Shown one piece after another: positions 48,101-60,400 of a stretch of DNA of 64,000 bases. How positions within the stretch are numbered: position 1 is the first letter of the stretch; every line of letters starts with the position of its first letter. A program made the position numbers and the translations under genes. The stretch comes from Cladobotryum mycophilum (lineage: Eukaryota > Ascomycota > Sordariomycetes > Hypocreales > Hypocreaceae). The notes beneath the pieces were generated by a model that was not told the DNA's origin, made no database searches, and saw only the letters and a list, made by a program, of their open reading frames with translations. The stretch is from contig JAVFKD010000004.1 of the NCBI GenBank assembly GCA_036429605.1, positions 744,001 to 808,000 of the forward strand. Direction: 5' to 3'.

Positions 48101-48909
48101 AGTGACAGTAGGCAATGGCACTAATGATTTGTCGGAAGAAGTATATAGCCACCTCTTCGGACAGCCTGCCCTTTGAATTGATAAAGGTGAATAGGTCACC
48201 TTGGTCGATGTACTCAACAATAAGGTAACTGGTTCAGGTCAGTCATCGTGTGCTGTAAATGCAAGGCATGATGGATGGGTAGACACAAAACTCACATTTC
48301 GGAGCGATTCTCCCAAATATCATAAAGCTTCATAATGTTGGGATGTTCTATAAGTTTGAGAATTGCTACTTCGCGCTCAATGGCCATGGGAACACGCATC
48401 TCGCCATTGATCTCCGGCAGGCTCGAATCATACTTGCTGAGAGCGGCCAGGCTGCTGTCCTGAACCAGGTACGCCATACGTCGATTGACAATCTTGACCG
48501 CAGCTAATTGATTGGTCACGTTGTGTCGACAGAGTCGAACACGGGCTGATGATCCTTTGCCAAGTGTCTTCCCCAGCTGCCATGGTCCAATGTGTGTCTT
48601 GTAGCTTCTGCTACGACTGCTTGAAGTCGAAGCATATGAAGCTTGAGAGAACCGCTTTGACTCATCAATTGCTTGGGATTGGGGACGTGGGACAGGTGCT
48701 GGGGCATTGGCGGCTGTCGGGGTGCGGGCATCGTGATGCTGGCTCTGGGTTCTATGATGAACACGAGGCTGAGGGATATCAGATTGGCTATATCGTGCCT
48801 TGTGGGTTTGTTGATCTGATGATGGGTAGTGGGAGTTGATACGATTCGAGGCCTCGGCCAGAGGCTGACGAGCCTTGTAAACCGATGTTTCGGCCATGAT
48901 GATTGACAT
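45179..48909 (-). CDS. Hsl1/Gin4/Cdr2-type (Nim1-related) Ser/Thr protein kinase, with a homopolymer frame break
   Basis: This is a cortical or septin-associated kinase of the Nim1 group, which links cell shape to mitotic entry by restraining Wee1. Exons in coding order are 48909-48296, 48228-47506, 47446-45793, 45740-45456 and 45399-45179, about 1165 residues when repaired. A disordered leader is followed by the kinase domain at about residues 110-385: LGKGSSARVRL, AAVKIV, EREVAILK, CHRDLKPENIL, ADFGMA and YAAPELL. A UBA-like segment with PNDQKAFYWLLHNYREKQLEDF follows, a hallmark of this family. The long low-complexity middle ends in RKKKSWFKL. The C-terminal end has KA1-like membrane-binding character. 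The frame breaks in the C5 run 46062-46066 (G5 coding). One extra G gives NAEGGDDEHEPNN, which runs on to the tail. Intron 45741-45792 uses a GC donor (GCAAGT). A second possible start lies at 48897. Confidence 0.88.
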
Positions 48910-50652
48910 GGGTGTAGTAGAATTAGCACATAATACTCGAAAAGCAATCTGCAGGATGATGGAGAAGAAGAAGAAGAAGAAATGTCCTGAAGAGTGGAAA
49001 TGCCTGCAGAATTTCTCGTTTAAGTGAATTGTAAAGAAATGGTTAATGTGATGGGAGATGTTGATGATGCACGAGTTCAGAGGATCTTGAGCTCAATCAG
49101 AGTAGTCGCGAGAGAGCGGGGGGACAATGGAAAGAAGGGAAAGAGAAAAGACAAGAAGAAGGCAGTTGCTATTGAGGAAGAGGAAGACGCGGGAGGGCGA
49201 TGCGAGAGACGGGCGCGCCAAACAAAAAAAAAGATTGCAGTGCAAAGGAAAGTGAAGGCGAGAAAAATAAGAGGGAGGACGTGCTAGTTGATGAAGCCCA
49301 CTTGTCCACTGCAGTGGAATGTAATTTTTTTGCCTCTGCAGGCTGTGTGTGGTGTCTTTCGGCGGCTGGCAGCCACTTGTAGGGGAAGAAGGGCAGCTGT
49401 CACTGGAATTATAAGCCCTGAGATAGAACATGGCATTCCATCCAATCTGAACAGTAGAAGCTTCCAGCTGTTAGTGGGGGAAAAGAAACAGATGCCATAA
49501 ATTATGACGAATAGCTTTTTTTAAAACAGAAAAGTGGAAAATGACCATCGAGACACATTCCAAATATCAGCGCCGGGCAATGGAATTCAGGGGCATGATA
49601 ATGCAACGTGATGACTTGCATTGACTCGACACTACACCACTTGTTACTTGCTCTCTCAGCAATACGAAGACATTTTTCAAGTATCCTTGACAAAGGGACA
49701 GGTAACGCTGGAACTTCCAGCCCATGGTTTCATCCCCAACCTCCATCGCGAGTGATGATGCCACTCTACTGATTGCGACGTGCAAGAATGGATCCGCTTC
49801 TATTCGTGGCTAATGATCTCGCCATTAGAGGCAGTGGATACTCAAGGAGCTATAATTTTAATTGATAGTTTAAGTACTGCAGGGAGAAGTGGAAAAGACC
49901 GTTGCAAGTATGTCTTTCGAACAGGTTCTGTATCGTTGAAAGCGCAATCATGAAGAACATGTTCTTTGCAGTCTTGAGATTTTTTCTTTTTCGTTGCTAT
50001 ATCCTCCATAGCTACAATATGAAGTTCTAATTCATAATTAACCAGCATGAGATAATATCTCAATATTAATCGATAAATTGGAACCTCTGAGTCACATCAG
50101 GTTGAAGGGATGAGGATGATCCTTGGCAAGGGATGTCGTTGAAGAATGACTAAGCATCGTTCACCCCTCCACTGCCCCTCCAGCGCCTCTGCGTTTGCCA
50201 GCCATGTCGTGATGGGGAAATTCGTACAGATGGTAGAAATGAGGAAATCCTAGAGCAAGATGGAAAATAAAAGTGATTAATGGAGTAGAAGAAACACTTT
50301 AAAGTAATATAAACCCGGACAAGACAATATTTTATTCAAGCATTCATTCACTGGCATGTAGCGACGGTGATGTTGAAACCCCACACGATGTCTCCGTTTG
50401 ACAGCGCCACGATCTATCCGCATATCCACAACGATGTGGCTTGACTAAATTTTCCCCCAACCCAGCAAGCTGGCCTTGATAAAGTGTGGAGCTCCGTCAG
50501 AGTAAGTGACCACGACCTGGCGTGAAGAGGCAGTAGATAATCTACCCATGGCCGCCTGGACACCAGATTCTTCTAGTTCAGACATACGGATGCTTCACAA
50601 CAGCAATGGACAATAGGAACAAGTATATTGATCAGTTCTGATTTGCACATAT
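48910..50652. other. Intergenic region upstream of the kinase
   Basis: The region holds the promoter and probably a long purine-rich leader of the kinase (AAG repeats at 48964-48981), followed by AT-rich DNA. Its far end is the 3' side of the secreted-protein gene. The small frames have no motif. No further gene is supported. Confidence 0.6.
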
Positions 50653-50919
50653 TTAGCAGCTACCAGACAAGTAGTGCTCACGTCCACAGTCACACTTCCC
50701 ACCACAGGTATTAGAACATCCGATACCGTTACCAGGTCCAGTCCAGCAGTTGAGGCCCTCCGACTTCAGCGCAGCCATGAAGTGCTGGCGAGCGTTTGCA
50801 CACGCACAATCAAAACCCATCCACTGGGCATTGCAGTCATTGTTGTGCCAGCATATATTACCGGCAGCCGCTTGCTGGAAGAGAGGAAGGATGAAAGCGA
50901 GTAAGGCAACCGGCTTCAT
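50653..50919 (-). CDS. Small secreted cysteine-rich protein (effector-like or antimicrobial-like)
   Basis: This is an 88-residue single-exon protein. Residues 1-19 form a signal peptide with a hydrophobic core (VALLAFILPLF) and an AAA-type cleavage site. The mature 69 residues hold ten cysteines at precursor positions 23, 29, 38, 40, 58, 68, 72, 76, 78 and 88, an even number that suits five disulfides. The C-terminal half has the closely packed CSNTCGGKCDC pattern, and Gly, Trp and Asn are frequent. No family is recognised, and the function is unknown. Size, secretion and cysteine content match fungal effector or antimicrobial candidates, but this is inference. Upstream lie a likely 5'-UTR intron (50930-50982) and a TATAAAG box, so it looks like an expressed gene and not a chance frame. 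Confidence 0.75.
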   Translation of the reverse strand: MKPVALLAFILPLFQQAAAGNICWHNNDCNAQWMGFDCACANARQHFMAALKSEGLNCWTGPGNGIGCSNTCGGKCDCGREHYLSGSC

Positions 50920-50929
50920 GTTGGCGACT

Positions 50930-50982
50930 CTAAGTCTGGATTAGCGGCCTAGCACAGAATGCTTGAGGAGTTGGAGACGTAC
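50930..50982 (-). other. Predicted 5'-UTR intron of the secreted-protein gene
   Basis: On the minus strand, GTACGT at 50982-50977 leads to GCTAATCC and a TTAG acceptor ending at 50930, ten bases before the ATG at 50919. The 53-nt length and all three signals match the coding introns of this window. Confidence 0.6.
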
Positions 50983-51100
50983 GAAGTTGACAATTTGGAA
51001 TAATTTGGCAATTGTGAGTGTATCTAACGCTTTTTCGACCTGATTCAAGTGTTCTGGAGAAGACGAGAGTAAGAGCTGGACTTGATGGGATCTCCCTGTC

Positions 51101-51107
51101 CTTTATA
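51101..51107 (-). promoter_or_regulatory. TATA box of the secreted-protein gene
   Basis: TATAAAG on the minus strand lies about 180 bases before the ATG, or about 130 bases once the predicted leader intron is removed. This is a plausible core-promoter position. Confidence 0.5.
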
Positions 51108-52189
51108 TCCAAATATTCTCAGGCTTAAGCATTCTTGTACGTAAAAGTCATGGTCGATCTGCAGTCAGTGAAACATCCAAGGGTCAATGTAGAATTTCCC
51201 ATAGAGATCGTTGGCATAGAACGCATCTACCGGCCTCATGCAAATATCCATGTCGCATGCAATAACCAATCATCGAGGTGGTTGCCTGTTACTTCAGCCT
51301 TGTAGCTCCATACTTCATCGTATCATCTCGAGAGGGAAACCGACGTGCGTGAGATCAGCACTCTTGGCGGCTCTGGCGTCTCAAAAAGTCCAGGAAACTC
51401 AGCTTCGTCTCGGTTCCTCGGCGGGGATACTTGGCCAATGATTCCAGAGTTCAAAGGAATACCAGGCACAAATGCTATGCATGCTTCGCCAGTCGGGTAA
51501 ACTCACACTTCAGCTTATGTAGATCTCGGCAGTCGCAAGGTACAGGTGGAGGGGTGAAATCGGCTCGTCGCGACGAATACGACGAGAATGGTAAGGCATA
51601 TAGGCCCGGAATAATTTGACCCGAAAACTGACTTCAGTCTCTAACCCCTAGAGTTCCGTTGGATACCGGTCATTCAACTGAGACATGTTAGTATTCCATG
51701 TTCATCCTAAAATATTAGACTACATTGTAGAGGACAGCCTACCAAGAGCATCATAGACGATATTGACGCTTGTCGGGAGTGAAATTGGAATTCGATAAGA
51801 TTTTCAAGATCCGACATAATGTAATCACAGCTGAATACGTGAAGCTCAGGGCAGAAAGGTCAAGAGCAGCAAAACATTAGACCGAATTGATGATCGTGCG
51901 GACTGTTTAAACATACACTGTGCCTCTGACATTGGCCGCTCATTACCCATTACAACCTCCACCACATTTGCAGGGCAATGATCCGAGAAATCAAGGCCCA
52001 GCTTGAGTATATGCAAAAATGAAGTGTCTAAGATTTTCAAGTAAGTTGAGGGCTTGTCGAAAATAGATGTTCAAGAGAAATAGGAGGAGTTCGAGGAAAG
52101 CTCGAAGAGGAAGCCACTGTGGGGATTTGCTTGGCCTAGGACAAGGCCTCATAGAATCTTATTTTCCTCGCCTATTCATCAATAAACTA
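51108..52189. other. Intergenic region between the secreted-protein gene and tRNA-Gly
   Basis: This stretch of about 1.1 kb has no supported gene. It should include upstream control sequence of the secreted-protein gene. The frames at 51238-51441 and 51846-52040 show no motif and look random. Confidence 0.6.
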
Positions 52190-52260
52190 GCATCGGTGGT
52201 TTAGTGGTAAAATCCATCGTTGCCATCGATGGGCCCCGGGTTCGATTCCCGGCCGATGCA
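52190..52260 (+). tRNA. tRNA-Gly (anticodon GCC)
   Basis: The 71-base gene folds as a full cloverleaf. The acceptor stem GCATCGG pairs with CCGATGC, with A as discriminator. The anticodon stem CATCG/CGATG encloses the loop TTGCCAT with anticodon GCC. The T stem CCGGG/CCCGG encloses TTCGATT. The internal promoter boxes are present as TGGTTTAGTGG (A box) and GGTTCGATTCC (B box). There is no intron. T-runs follow directly for Pol III termination. It decodes GGC/GGT glycine codons. Confidence 0.97.
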
Positions 52261-52272
52261 TTGGAAGCTTCA

Positions 52273-52285
52273 TTTTTTGTTTTTT
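52273..52285 (+). terminator. Pol III T-run terminator of tRNA-Gly
   Basis: Two T6 runs (52273-52278 and 52280-52285) lie 13-25 bases downstream of the tRNA, as expected for RNA polymerase III termination. Confidence 0.8.
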
Positions 52286-52528
52286 ATGACTTTTTATTCT
52301 AATGTCAACTTCACGCTTGGGAATATTGCATTTTTCCTATGACCAAAAATACATATTTTGCTTTTGATTGTGTCATCGCAGGAACCACTGGTAGCTTTTT
52401 GTAGACCTATGAACATATTTTCTCCGGATTTGTACTAGTGTAGAGTGTCCACTGTTAAGACTATCCGCCAGGCACAAGGAAAGTACATCCCGCTGCAGTT
52501 GCTCACGTTAAAGTGGTGGGGTGCCAAG

Positions 52529-52544
52529 TCGCGTCCAATCGCGT
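52529..52544 (+). promoter_or_regulatory. Twin TCGCGT (MBF-like) elements flanking CCAAT upstream of SMC5
   Basis: TCGCGT at 52529-52534 is followed directly by CCAAT (52535-52539), which overlaps a second TCGCGT at 52539-52544. The block lies about 140-150 bases before the SMC5 ATG. TCGCGT is the complement of ACGCGA, a variant MBF core. CGCGTCCAAT (52530-52539) is identical to the 10-mer at 1188-1197 before the Nse6/SLF2-like gene. Function is inferred. Confidence 0.5.
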
Positions 52545-52680
52545 TGCTTAACGACAGCCTTGTGCTTCAAGGTTGCGTGAATCACTTCCAAAGACATCAC
52601 AGCCGGAAGACGACACCCTTTACCATTTCGCCCTTCTCTCCAAATGCTTAAGGGTATCTAGTACTGATCCGACGGACACG

Positions 52681-55600
52681 ATGTCTCCCAGCTCCTCTCG
52701 CCGGCGGCGGCGCGCAGATTCCGAAGATGAAGACGACAGTGATCCCGATCGATCTAGGTCCTCACCAAAAGCTGAGGATTCCTCTCCTAAACGGCCACGG
52801 CTTGATTACGACTCAGATACCGAACCTGAAGCGGAAACCAATGGCGGAAGGTCTTCCCGCTCTCAGAGAGAAGTTAATGGCGTCAGTTTGAACGACTTCC
52901 AGCCTGGCGCCATTGTTCGCGTTAGTGTTGAGAACTTTGTGACCTACGAGAAGGCAGACTTCTTCCCCGGGCCTCATTTGAACATGGTCATCGGCCCGAA
53001 CGGCACAGGAAAGAGTTCCTTGGTCTGTGCAATATGTCTGGGTTTGGGATATAGCCCAAAGCATCTTGGTCGAGCTGGATCAGTCAAGGAATTTGTCAAG
53101 CATGGCAAGGACACGGCAACAATCGAGATTGAGCTTCAAAGGAGACCCAAGGACCGCGCAAATTATGTTGTACGAGTTCAGATCCGTCGAGAGCAGAACA
53201 TTCAAAAGTGGTGGTTGAATGGAAAGGAAACAACCCACAAGAAAATACAAGCATTGATGCAAATGCTCAAGATTCAAGTCGACAATTTGTGCCAGTTCCT
53301 GCCGCAAGATCGTGTTGTTGAGTTTGCTGCTTCTACGCCAGTAGATCTGTTGCACGAAACCCTCCGTGCTGCTGCCTCGGAGGAGATGCAAGAATGGCAC
53401 GACCAGCTTCGAGGGCTTCACAAGGATAAAAGAGGAGTGGCCGAGGCCGCCCATGCAGACAACGATACTCTCCAAAATCTGCAGACCCGACAAGCAGGAT
53501 TGCAAAATGACGTGGATAGGCTCCGCGAGCGTGAAGAAATCCAAGAGAGAGTGAACAATCTTCAGGGTGCCCTGATAATAGCCAAATACCAAGACGCCCG
53601 GAGCAAATATGCCGAGGCCAAAGAGAAAAGGAAAACAGCAGAAAAGTCGCTAAAACGCCTTGAGCAAGAGAGCGGACCCTCTCTAGAAGCAGTCAATCAA
53701 AAACAGGTCTATGCTCAACAAATCGAATCAATCATCCCATCAAGGGCGAAAGCTCTTAAAGAAGCACAAGTTGCCGCGCAAAGTCTAGCACAAGATATTA
53801 GTGCAGCAGTTGAGGAGACCAAGGAATGGGAGAACAAGATAGGCGCAGAACGCAAGGGGTTTGAGGAGAGAAGAAAGGATGTGGCCACCTCCAGGTCCAA
53901 GATCACCGCCTTGCAAGCAGACCTCAAGAATCAACCTTCTGATTTCAATGCGGCTGATTGGAACGCAAAACTTGTGAGACCTATATACCTACCTATGGAG
54001 GTCTTGATGCTAACGAATGACTTAGCGTGCCGAAGAGCATAAATTGCGAGAGCTTACTGCAGAGCAAAGTCAACTCACAGGAGAGATAAAGACTGTACAA
54101 GAGAGAGGGAGTGCAAAATGGGCCGAGACGAAGAGATTAGCCCAAGACATACAATCCCTCGACACTCAAGAGGGTCAACAACTCAACTTCATGAGGAAGC
54201 ATTTTCCAGAGCTGGCACAGGGTTGGGATTGGGTACAGCAACATCAGGGCGAGTTCGAAAAGGAGGTTCTCGGCCCTCCTTTAATATCCTGTTCGGTCAA
54301 GGATGAACGCTATTCTGACCAGGTCCAATCTCTCCTCCAGAGCGATGATTTTCTGTGTTTCACAGCTCAAACAAGAAACGACTATAAAAAGTTGACAAAC
54401 CAGCTCTATCGAGAGATGAGTTTGTCAGTTGTTGTCAGGACCTGTGCACACCCTCTTGCCTCTTTTAGATCTCCAGTTGATGCCACTGAAGCCGAGGCAC
54501 TGGGATTAGATGGATTTGCTATTAATTATCTTGATGGGCCTGAGCCGGTTCTTGCCATGTTATGCGCTGAGAAGAGGCTACACCAATCTGGTGTCACGTT
54601 AAGAGACCATAATGACGCTGAATACGAACGACTTGTTCATCACGGCAAAGTTAACAATTGGGCAGCTGGGAAACAATCATATACGATTCGACGTCGAAAG
54701 GAATACGGGCCCAACGCAATGACCACAATAGCTAAAAATATTCAGCCCGGGAAATTCTGGACTTCCCAGCCAGTTGATTCCCAAGAAAAAGCAGAATTAA
54801 ATCGGCAGTTAGTGGAAGCCAGGGGTGAAGCCGAGATCTTGAAAGTCCAATTCAAGGACTTGAAGGCAAAGAAGGGCACATTTGATGATCAAACGGCTGA
54901 AATTCAAAAGCGAATGGTAAGTGGAGGCAAATTTTGATATTGACTGCAACTCTAACGCCATTACAGGACCAAATAAAGGTGGAAAAGAGCGTTCTACAAA
55001 GAGAATATCAGAAATGGCAATCGCTGCCGCAGAAGATAGGTTAGTATCAAATTACGAAACTACCTCATGTTTAATTCTCAGCTGACCAATGCAGAATCCG
55101 AGGAGGTACACAAAGCGGCGAATGAAAAAGCCATGCGTGACGCGCGTCAAAGTATCCTGGAGCTCTCATTCGAATGGGATAAGTCAGTCCTGGCTCGAGC
55201 AAAACTCGTGCTACAACACCAAGAAGCCATTGAACAGATTCGGGAAGCCCATCATGTTCTTTTAGAAGCCAAGATAAGACTCATCGAAGCCAAGTCCGAC
55301 ATTGAAGGTCTAAAGGATCGCAACAAAAGTATAATGGAGCAACTTGAGCAAGAAAGACAGAAAGTGGAGGAAGCCATCGAGGAGGCAAATAGAGCCAGGG
55401 ATCTAGGACGACTGCTCGGCACGCAAGTTCAAAATCTCGTCGCCGAAAATGAAGAAAGGAGGGATATCTACCAGCAACTGGCACAGGGAAAACAGCCGCA
55501 TGAATTGGAAATGGACATTTCAGCAGAACAGGCCAACTTGGAGCTGATACATGCGGCAAATCCCAACGTTCTCCGCGAGTTTGAGAAGCGAGAACACGAG

Positions 55601-56267
55601 ATTGCCAAGCTTACGAGAAAGATGGAGGCATCGAATAACAAGCTCGGGGTTTTGACTGAACAGCTAGATGAGTTGATGGGCAAGTGGGAGCCCAAGCTAG
55701 AGGCTCTGATATCCAAGATTAACGACGCTTTTGCGTACAACTTTGAGCAGATTAGCTGCGCTGGAGAGGTTCGCATTCACAAGGATGAAGACTTTGACCT
55801 ATGGGCTCTGGACATTATGGTCAAGTTCCGGTATGTTTCCCATTCATCAACACTACTACTAATCATTGTTTGAGAAACTAACACAGTTTGAACGTAGTGA
55901 AAACGAAACTCTCCAACAGCTCAACGCCCACCGCCAATCCGGTGGCGAACGCGCTGTTTCGACAATCTTCTACCTCATGGCCCTCCAATCCATGGCCCAA
56001 TCCCCCTTCCGCGTCGTCGACGAGATTAACCAAGGTATGGACCCGCGCAACGAGCGCATGGTACACGAACGCATGGTCGAAATCGCCTGCCGCGAGCACA
56101 CCTCGCAGTACTTCCTCATTACGCCCAAGCTCCTCACCGGACTGCGCTACGATCCCAAGATGCGTGTGCTGTGCATCGCGAGTGGCGAGCACATGCCCAG
56201 GGAGGGGACGAAGCTCGATTTCAGGAGGTGTCTTGAGGTGCAGAGGAGTCTTGTGGCTTCTGCTTAA
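52681..56267 (+). CDS. SMC5: Structural maintenance of chromosomes protein 5 (Smc5)
   Basis: This is an SMC ATPase that pairs with Smc6 at its hinge and, with Nse subunits, acts on chromatin in recombinational repair and replication-fork restart. Exons are 52681-53973, 54026-54916, 54967-55039, 55095-55830 and 55898-56267, giving 1120 residues. An acidic/Ser-rich leader contains the basic patch KRPR. The Walker A motif GPNGTGKSS is at about residues 105-113, and the typical NLCQFLPQDRVVEFA block follows. Two long coiled-coil arms flank the hinge. The signature motif QSGGERAVSTI is near residue 1012 and Walker B (FRVVDEINQGMD) near 1036. All introns are 50-67 nt with standard ends. The start ATG at 52681 fits the family. 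An earlier in-frame stretch from 52573 lacks conservation. Confidence 0.96.
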
Positions 56268-57433
56268 GAGTTGATTATGAGATTTTCTTTTTTCTTTCTT
56301 TTTTTCACCATGTTGCTGAGTATATAGAGATAAAGGGATTGATCTATCGGGGGTGCGGGGGAGAGGGGAGATAGGGATGGGCAAATGTTCGGTGACAATG
56401 GCGTTGGGGAAGAGGGCGTAGATAAAGGAGGGCTTGGAAGGTGAATATACCTAAGCAACGGGACAAGCTACGTCAAGATGAGCTACGAATAAGAACATCT
56501 AATTAAACCATTTTTAAAGAAGACGAAGGCAATAATACCTGCTGATGCCAGTCCCATATATGTCCGTAGCTACATCTTGAGCTACATCTTAAAGTATCAA
56601 ACAAGCAATAAGGAAGCAAAATCATCAAGACATCACAAAAGCAGATACATCATTATATATAAAAATCGGGCAATTCGTCTCTCATCATTTAGTCTAGACC
56701 AAGGCATGCCAGTCATGAAAGGGATTAATAAATCCCCTCCCCTCCTTTTTTGTGCATGAAAACTAATTTTTACGAATAAATTTTGTCTTCCATCCCCCTT
56801 TCCGCCCAAAGTTCCGAACAAGGCAAGCAAAAAAGAGACAAAAAACAAAGCAGCAGTTCAGTTCCCACGTTCCCCAAAAAAAAACCTGCAACCCGAGTCC
56901 TATAAGCCGCACGCACAACCCATACATATTGTTACAAGAGAGAACAGAAAGAAGAAGAAAAGAGAAAATCCCTTCTCCTATCAAAACAAACGCGGAGGGG
57001 ACTAAAAACACGAGCACACACCAATGTTGCGTTCCAGCTATGCGTGTCTCTCCAGGAGACATTATAGCTGTACACAACAAAAACAAAATAAAACAAGCCC
57101 AACTGAGTCTCATACATAGAGTGAAGAAAGAAGAAGAAAGGTCGTTAAGGAGAGGACGTGAAATGGAAAGGATATTTTATAAAAACACACACAAAGATTT
57201 AGACATTTCAGACAATCTTGCAACGGATCGCTGATAAAAACGCTAATCGGAAAAAGCATGAAGATTATGAACGAAACCCAGCTCCAATACCCCCTAAGGG
57301 AACATGTAAATGTACAGGCACCCAACACTGATACTAAAAGATTAGGCGGGTTGTTCCAAGATATTAGGATAAAACGTCGGGGTGGGTATAATGTGTCATG
57401 AGTGTAGCGATATCCAGAATGAGTCGCGTTGGC
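56268..57433. other. Convergent intergenic region (3' ends of SMC5 and the kelch gene)
   Basis: This 1.2-kb AT-rich stretch lies between two stop codons that face each other. It should hold both 3' UTRs. No gene or structured element was recognised. Confidence 0.65.
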
Positions 57434-60400
57434 TTAAGCCTGTTTTGGTGTATCCGCATCAGAATGATGCTCGGTGTCGAGTCTCTTTCTCCAATCTGCT
57501 AAGCTCTCGCTCAAACCAAGGCCAATAGGAGTGTCATCATCGTTCTTGGCAGTTGCAGGCTCAAAGTCGAAGTTGGTGCTCAATCGGTAGTTCTTGTTGG
57601 TCGTCTCCCAGTGGCTCCTGAGAGTCTCCAGTTCACTGGCGAGAGTGTCCAAAGCAACGCTGTCCCTAGCATCTGTTCCGGGTGCGCCATAGACGCTCTC
57701 AGCCTCAGAGCTTTCGTTACGGCTATGGGTATGGCCGTTTCCATTGGCGCTGACCGTAGCATCAGAACTCATGCTCGGGGCTTGCCGACTGCGACGCCGA
57801 TAATTGTCAACCGAATGTTCGACCTGATCCAACAACAGTGAAACTTTTTGCTCGGCGTCAGCAGCACGCTGTTCTAGCAAAGCATTCTCTGTTTGCAGCT
57901 GCTCGAGTTCCTTCCGCTGAGCACTCAGATGCTTATTTGCCTGTTCACTACCCTTCACTGCATCATCACGCTGCCTATGGCTCTCATTCAGCTCTATCCT
58001 CAGGCTGGCGAGGTTCTTCTCCAAGTGAGAAGCAGATGTCCGTAGCTCAACCTCCAAGCTCGTAATCTTATTTTGAAGAGCGTCTCTCTCGCTCTCCCAA
58101 TCATTAGAGGCCGCGTTTTGAGCATCTGTCTCCAATTTAGTCTCTAGTTCATCTATCTCTGATCGAAGACGGCTATTCTCCGTCTTCAATCGAGAGAGCT
58201 GTTCTTTGAGCTGCTTGAGAGCCATTTCTGTTGCTTTGACGTAATGCACAGCAGACTGATAATCGCTCTCAAGCTGCCCAAGCTTTTCACGATACGCCGC
58301 TTCCGAGTCCTGGGTCTGAGCTACAAAGGCATGCTTCGCCTCTTCGTGAGCAGTAGTAGCGGCCGCAAGCTGGGCTTCGAGTTCCTTGACGCGGCTTTGC
58401 TCGGGAGAATTAGTCCGAGGACTCGCAAGGCCACGAGATCTGGCCGCAGTGGTGGGACTGATACCCCGCTCACTGAGAATGTCCTTCAACGCATGATGCT
58501 GTACACTCATGGCGTTTGTTTCGAGCTGTTGAGCTGCCAGTTGGTTCTTGACGTCTGCGTTGGAAGCCTGTAGACTTTGTGTTTCTCTCAGAGCAGACTG
58601 AAGTTGTCGGCGAATGGCAACACCTTCCCGACTTGACTGCTCTTGGTATTGTTCAAGCCCAGCAATACGCTCTTCCGCGCTTCGCAGTTTATCCGCCGCC
58701 ACATCAGCCTCGTGTTGATATTTCTTGACCAAAGCGTTCGCCGCAGCGACTTGGCTCTGAAGAGCAAGAATACGTTCGGCATCGGCTGTGCTAGGCTTGC
58801 TAGCGTCCCTTGCTGCAAGTTTGTCCAATCCAGACAGGATGGCTTGTTGGTGAGTTCGTGCCTCATTGGCGTGTTTCTCAGCCAGTTCTTCGGCATCTCG
58901 AAGTCGCTGTGTCGTAGCTACAAGCTCTGCGGTTCGAGCCTCATGCTCAATCTTAAGCTTGTTGAACTTGGCCTCGATCTGGTCCCGCTGAGAACGCTCT
59001 TCTTCAAGATTGGCTTCCAAATGGGATCTTGACTCATGCGAAGCAGCAATAGCACCTCTAAGCGACTCGAAGGTTTCATCCTGGTCGCTTGATGCACTAA
59101 CAGCTTCCTCGTATTTACTAGTCAAGTCGTCCTTTTCGACCTTGAGTAGTTCCAGAGAAGCAACAGCAGCCGCACAAGCAACCGACTGCTCCCGAGCTTC
59201 ACGTTGAATAAGATGAAGCTCTGATTTCAGGCGCTCAACCTCGGTTGATGTCTGCTGTCTATATACTTCAAGATCTGTCATGCGTTTCTGAGTTGCCTTT
59301 GTTGTATCATCGGCTAATTGGCGGGCTTTCCTCTCAGCTTCGAGTTCTGCCTTCTTCGAGTCAAGCTGTATCTGCAAATTCTTCTGGGACTGGAGAGCAG
59401 ATGCTAACTTTCTACTCATCTCGGCTGATCTGACTTCAAGGTCATCACGATCTCCATCAAGCTGCGGAGTGCTTGAAGCACTTCCTGAACTTTGTGACGC
59501 TAGTTTGGCTTTAGCATAAACGGCTTCGTGGATGGCGGCATCACGTTGCTTCTCTGCCTCAGCAATCTGTCTTGAAGCAATCACCGCTTGTTTATCCACA
59601 GCACTTTGCACGTTCGCTAGCTCTGTTCGCATAGCCAAGAGAGCTTCAATCAGGGGTCGGTCTTCGTCATCAAAGGTCTCAATGGCTTTACCATCGAGAG
59701 CAGGGCCAAGTGATGCATTTGCCACATAGCCGGCTTTTCGAGCCAATTCCAATTCCGATGCGTACCAAGCGTTTCGGTTGCGCGCGGCGTCCAGTTCTTT
59801 TAGAAGGGCAACGGTTTGGGAATTTCGACCAGATGAGCGTCTAGAAAGCGGATTGCTTGCCTGTCGTGTGGGTGGTGGAGGCGATGCCGGTCGCGACGTG
59901 ATACTCTTTGGTGTAGTTTCCACTATACTGTCAATTGACCCTTGAGATTGCCCGGTTCGAGATTTAGTCCTAGTAGATTCCGTGGGTGTAGAATCCTGAG
60001 TTGGGCCCGCTCTCGGGAGTTGTGTGGGAGTTCGCCGGCCATTAAGCGTCGGACTGGCAATCAAGCTTGGAGGAGTAGCTTCATTCTCATTCTCATGAGG
60101 AATCTCACGGATAGTTGACGGAGTCGCGGACAGAGGCGTTGATACCATTTTAGGGGAAGCTGACGGAGCTGCGCGATCATTTGATGCCCCTCGGACTCGC
60201 CCAATACCAGAATTCTCAATTAAAGGCTTGGCAGGAATAGGCCCTTGAGGAGCCGGTCCCGTTGGACTTACTACCGCAGCTGCTCTAGGTAACTTGGAAA
60301 CCTGAGCTATTGGGGCAGCGCCAGGAGCAATGCTTGCTGGAGCCATCGGTGGTGGTGATCCCGGTACCCCTGGATTCGGAGAGCCGCCCACAAGAACTTC

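Larger units (their letters stand above)
52261..52680. other. Short intergenic region between tRNA-Gly and SMC5
   Basis: The region contains the Pol III terminator of the tRNA at its left and the SMC5 promoter and leader at its right, including two TCGCGT elements around a CCAAT box. No gene is present. Confidence 0.7.
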
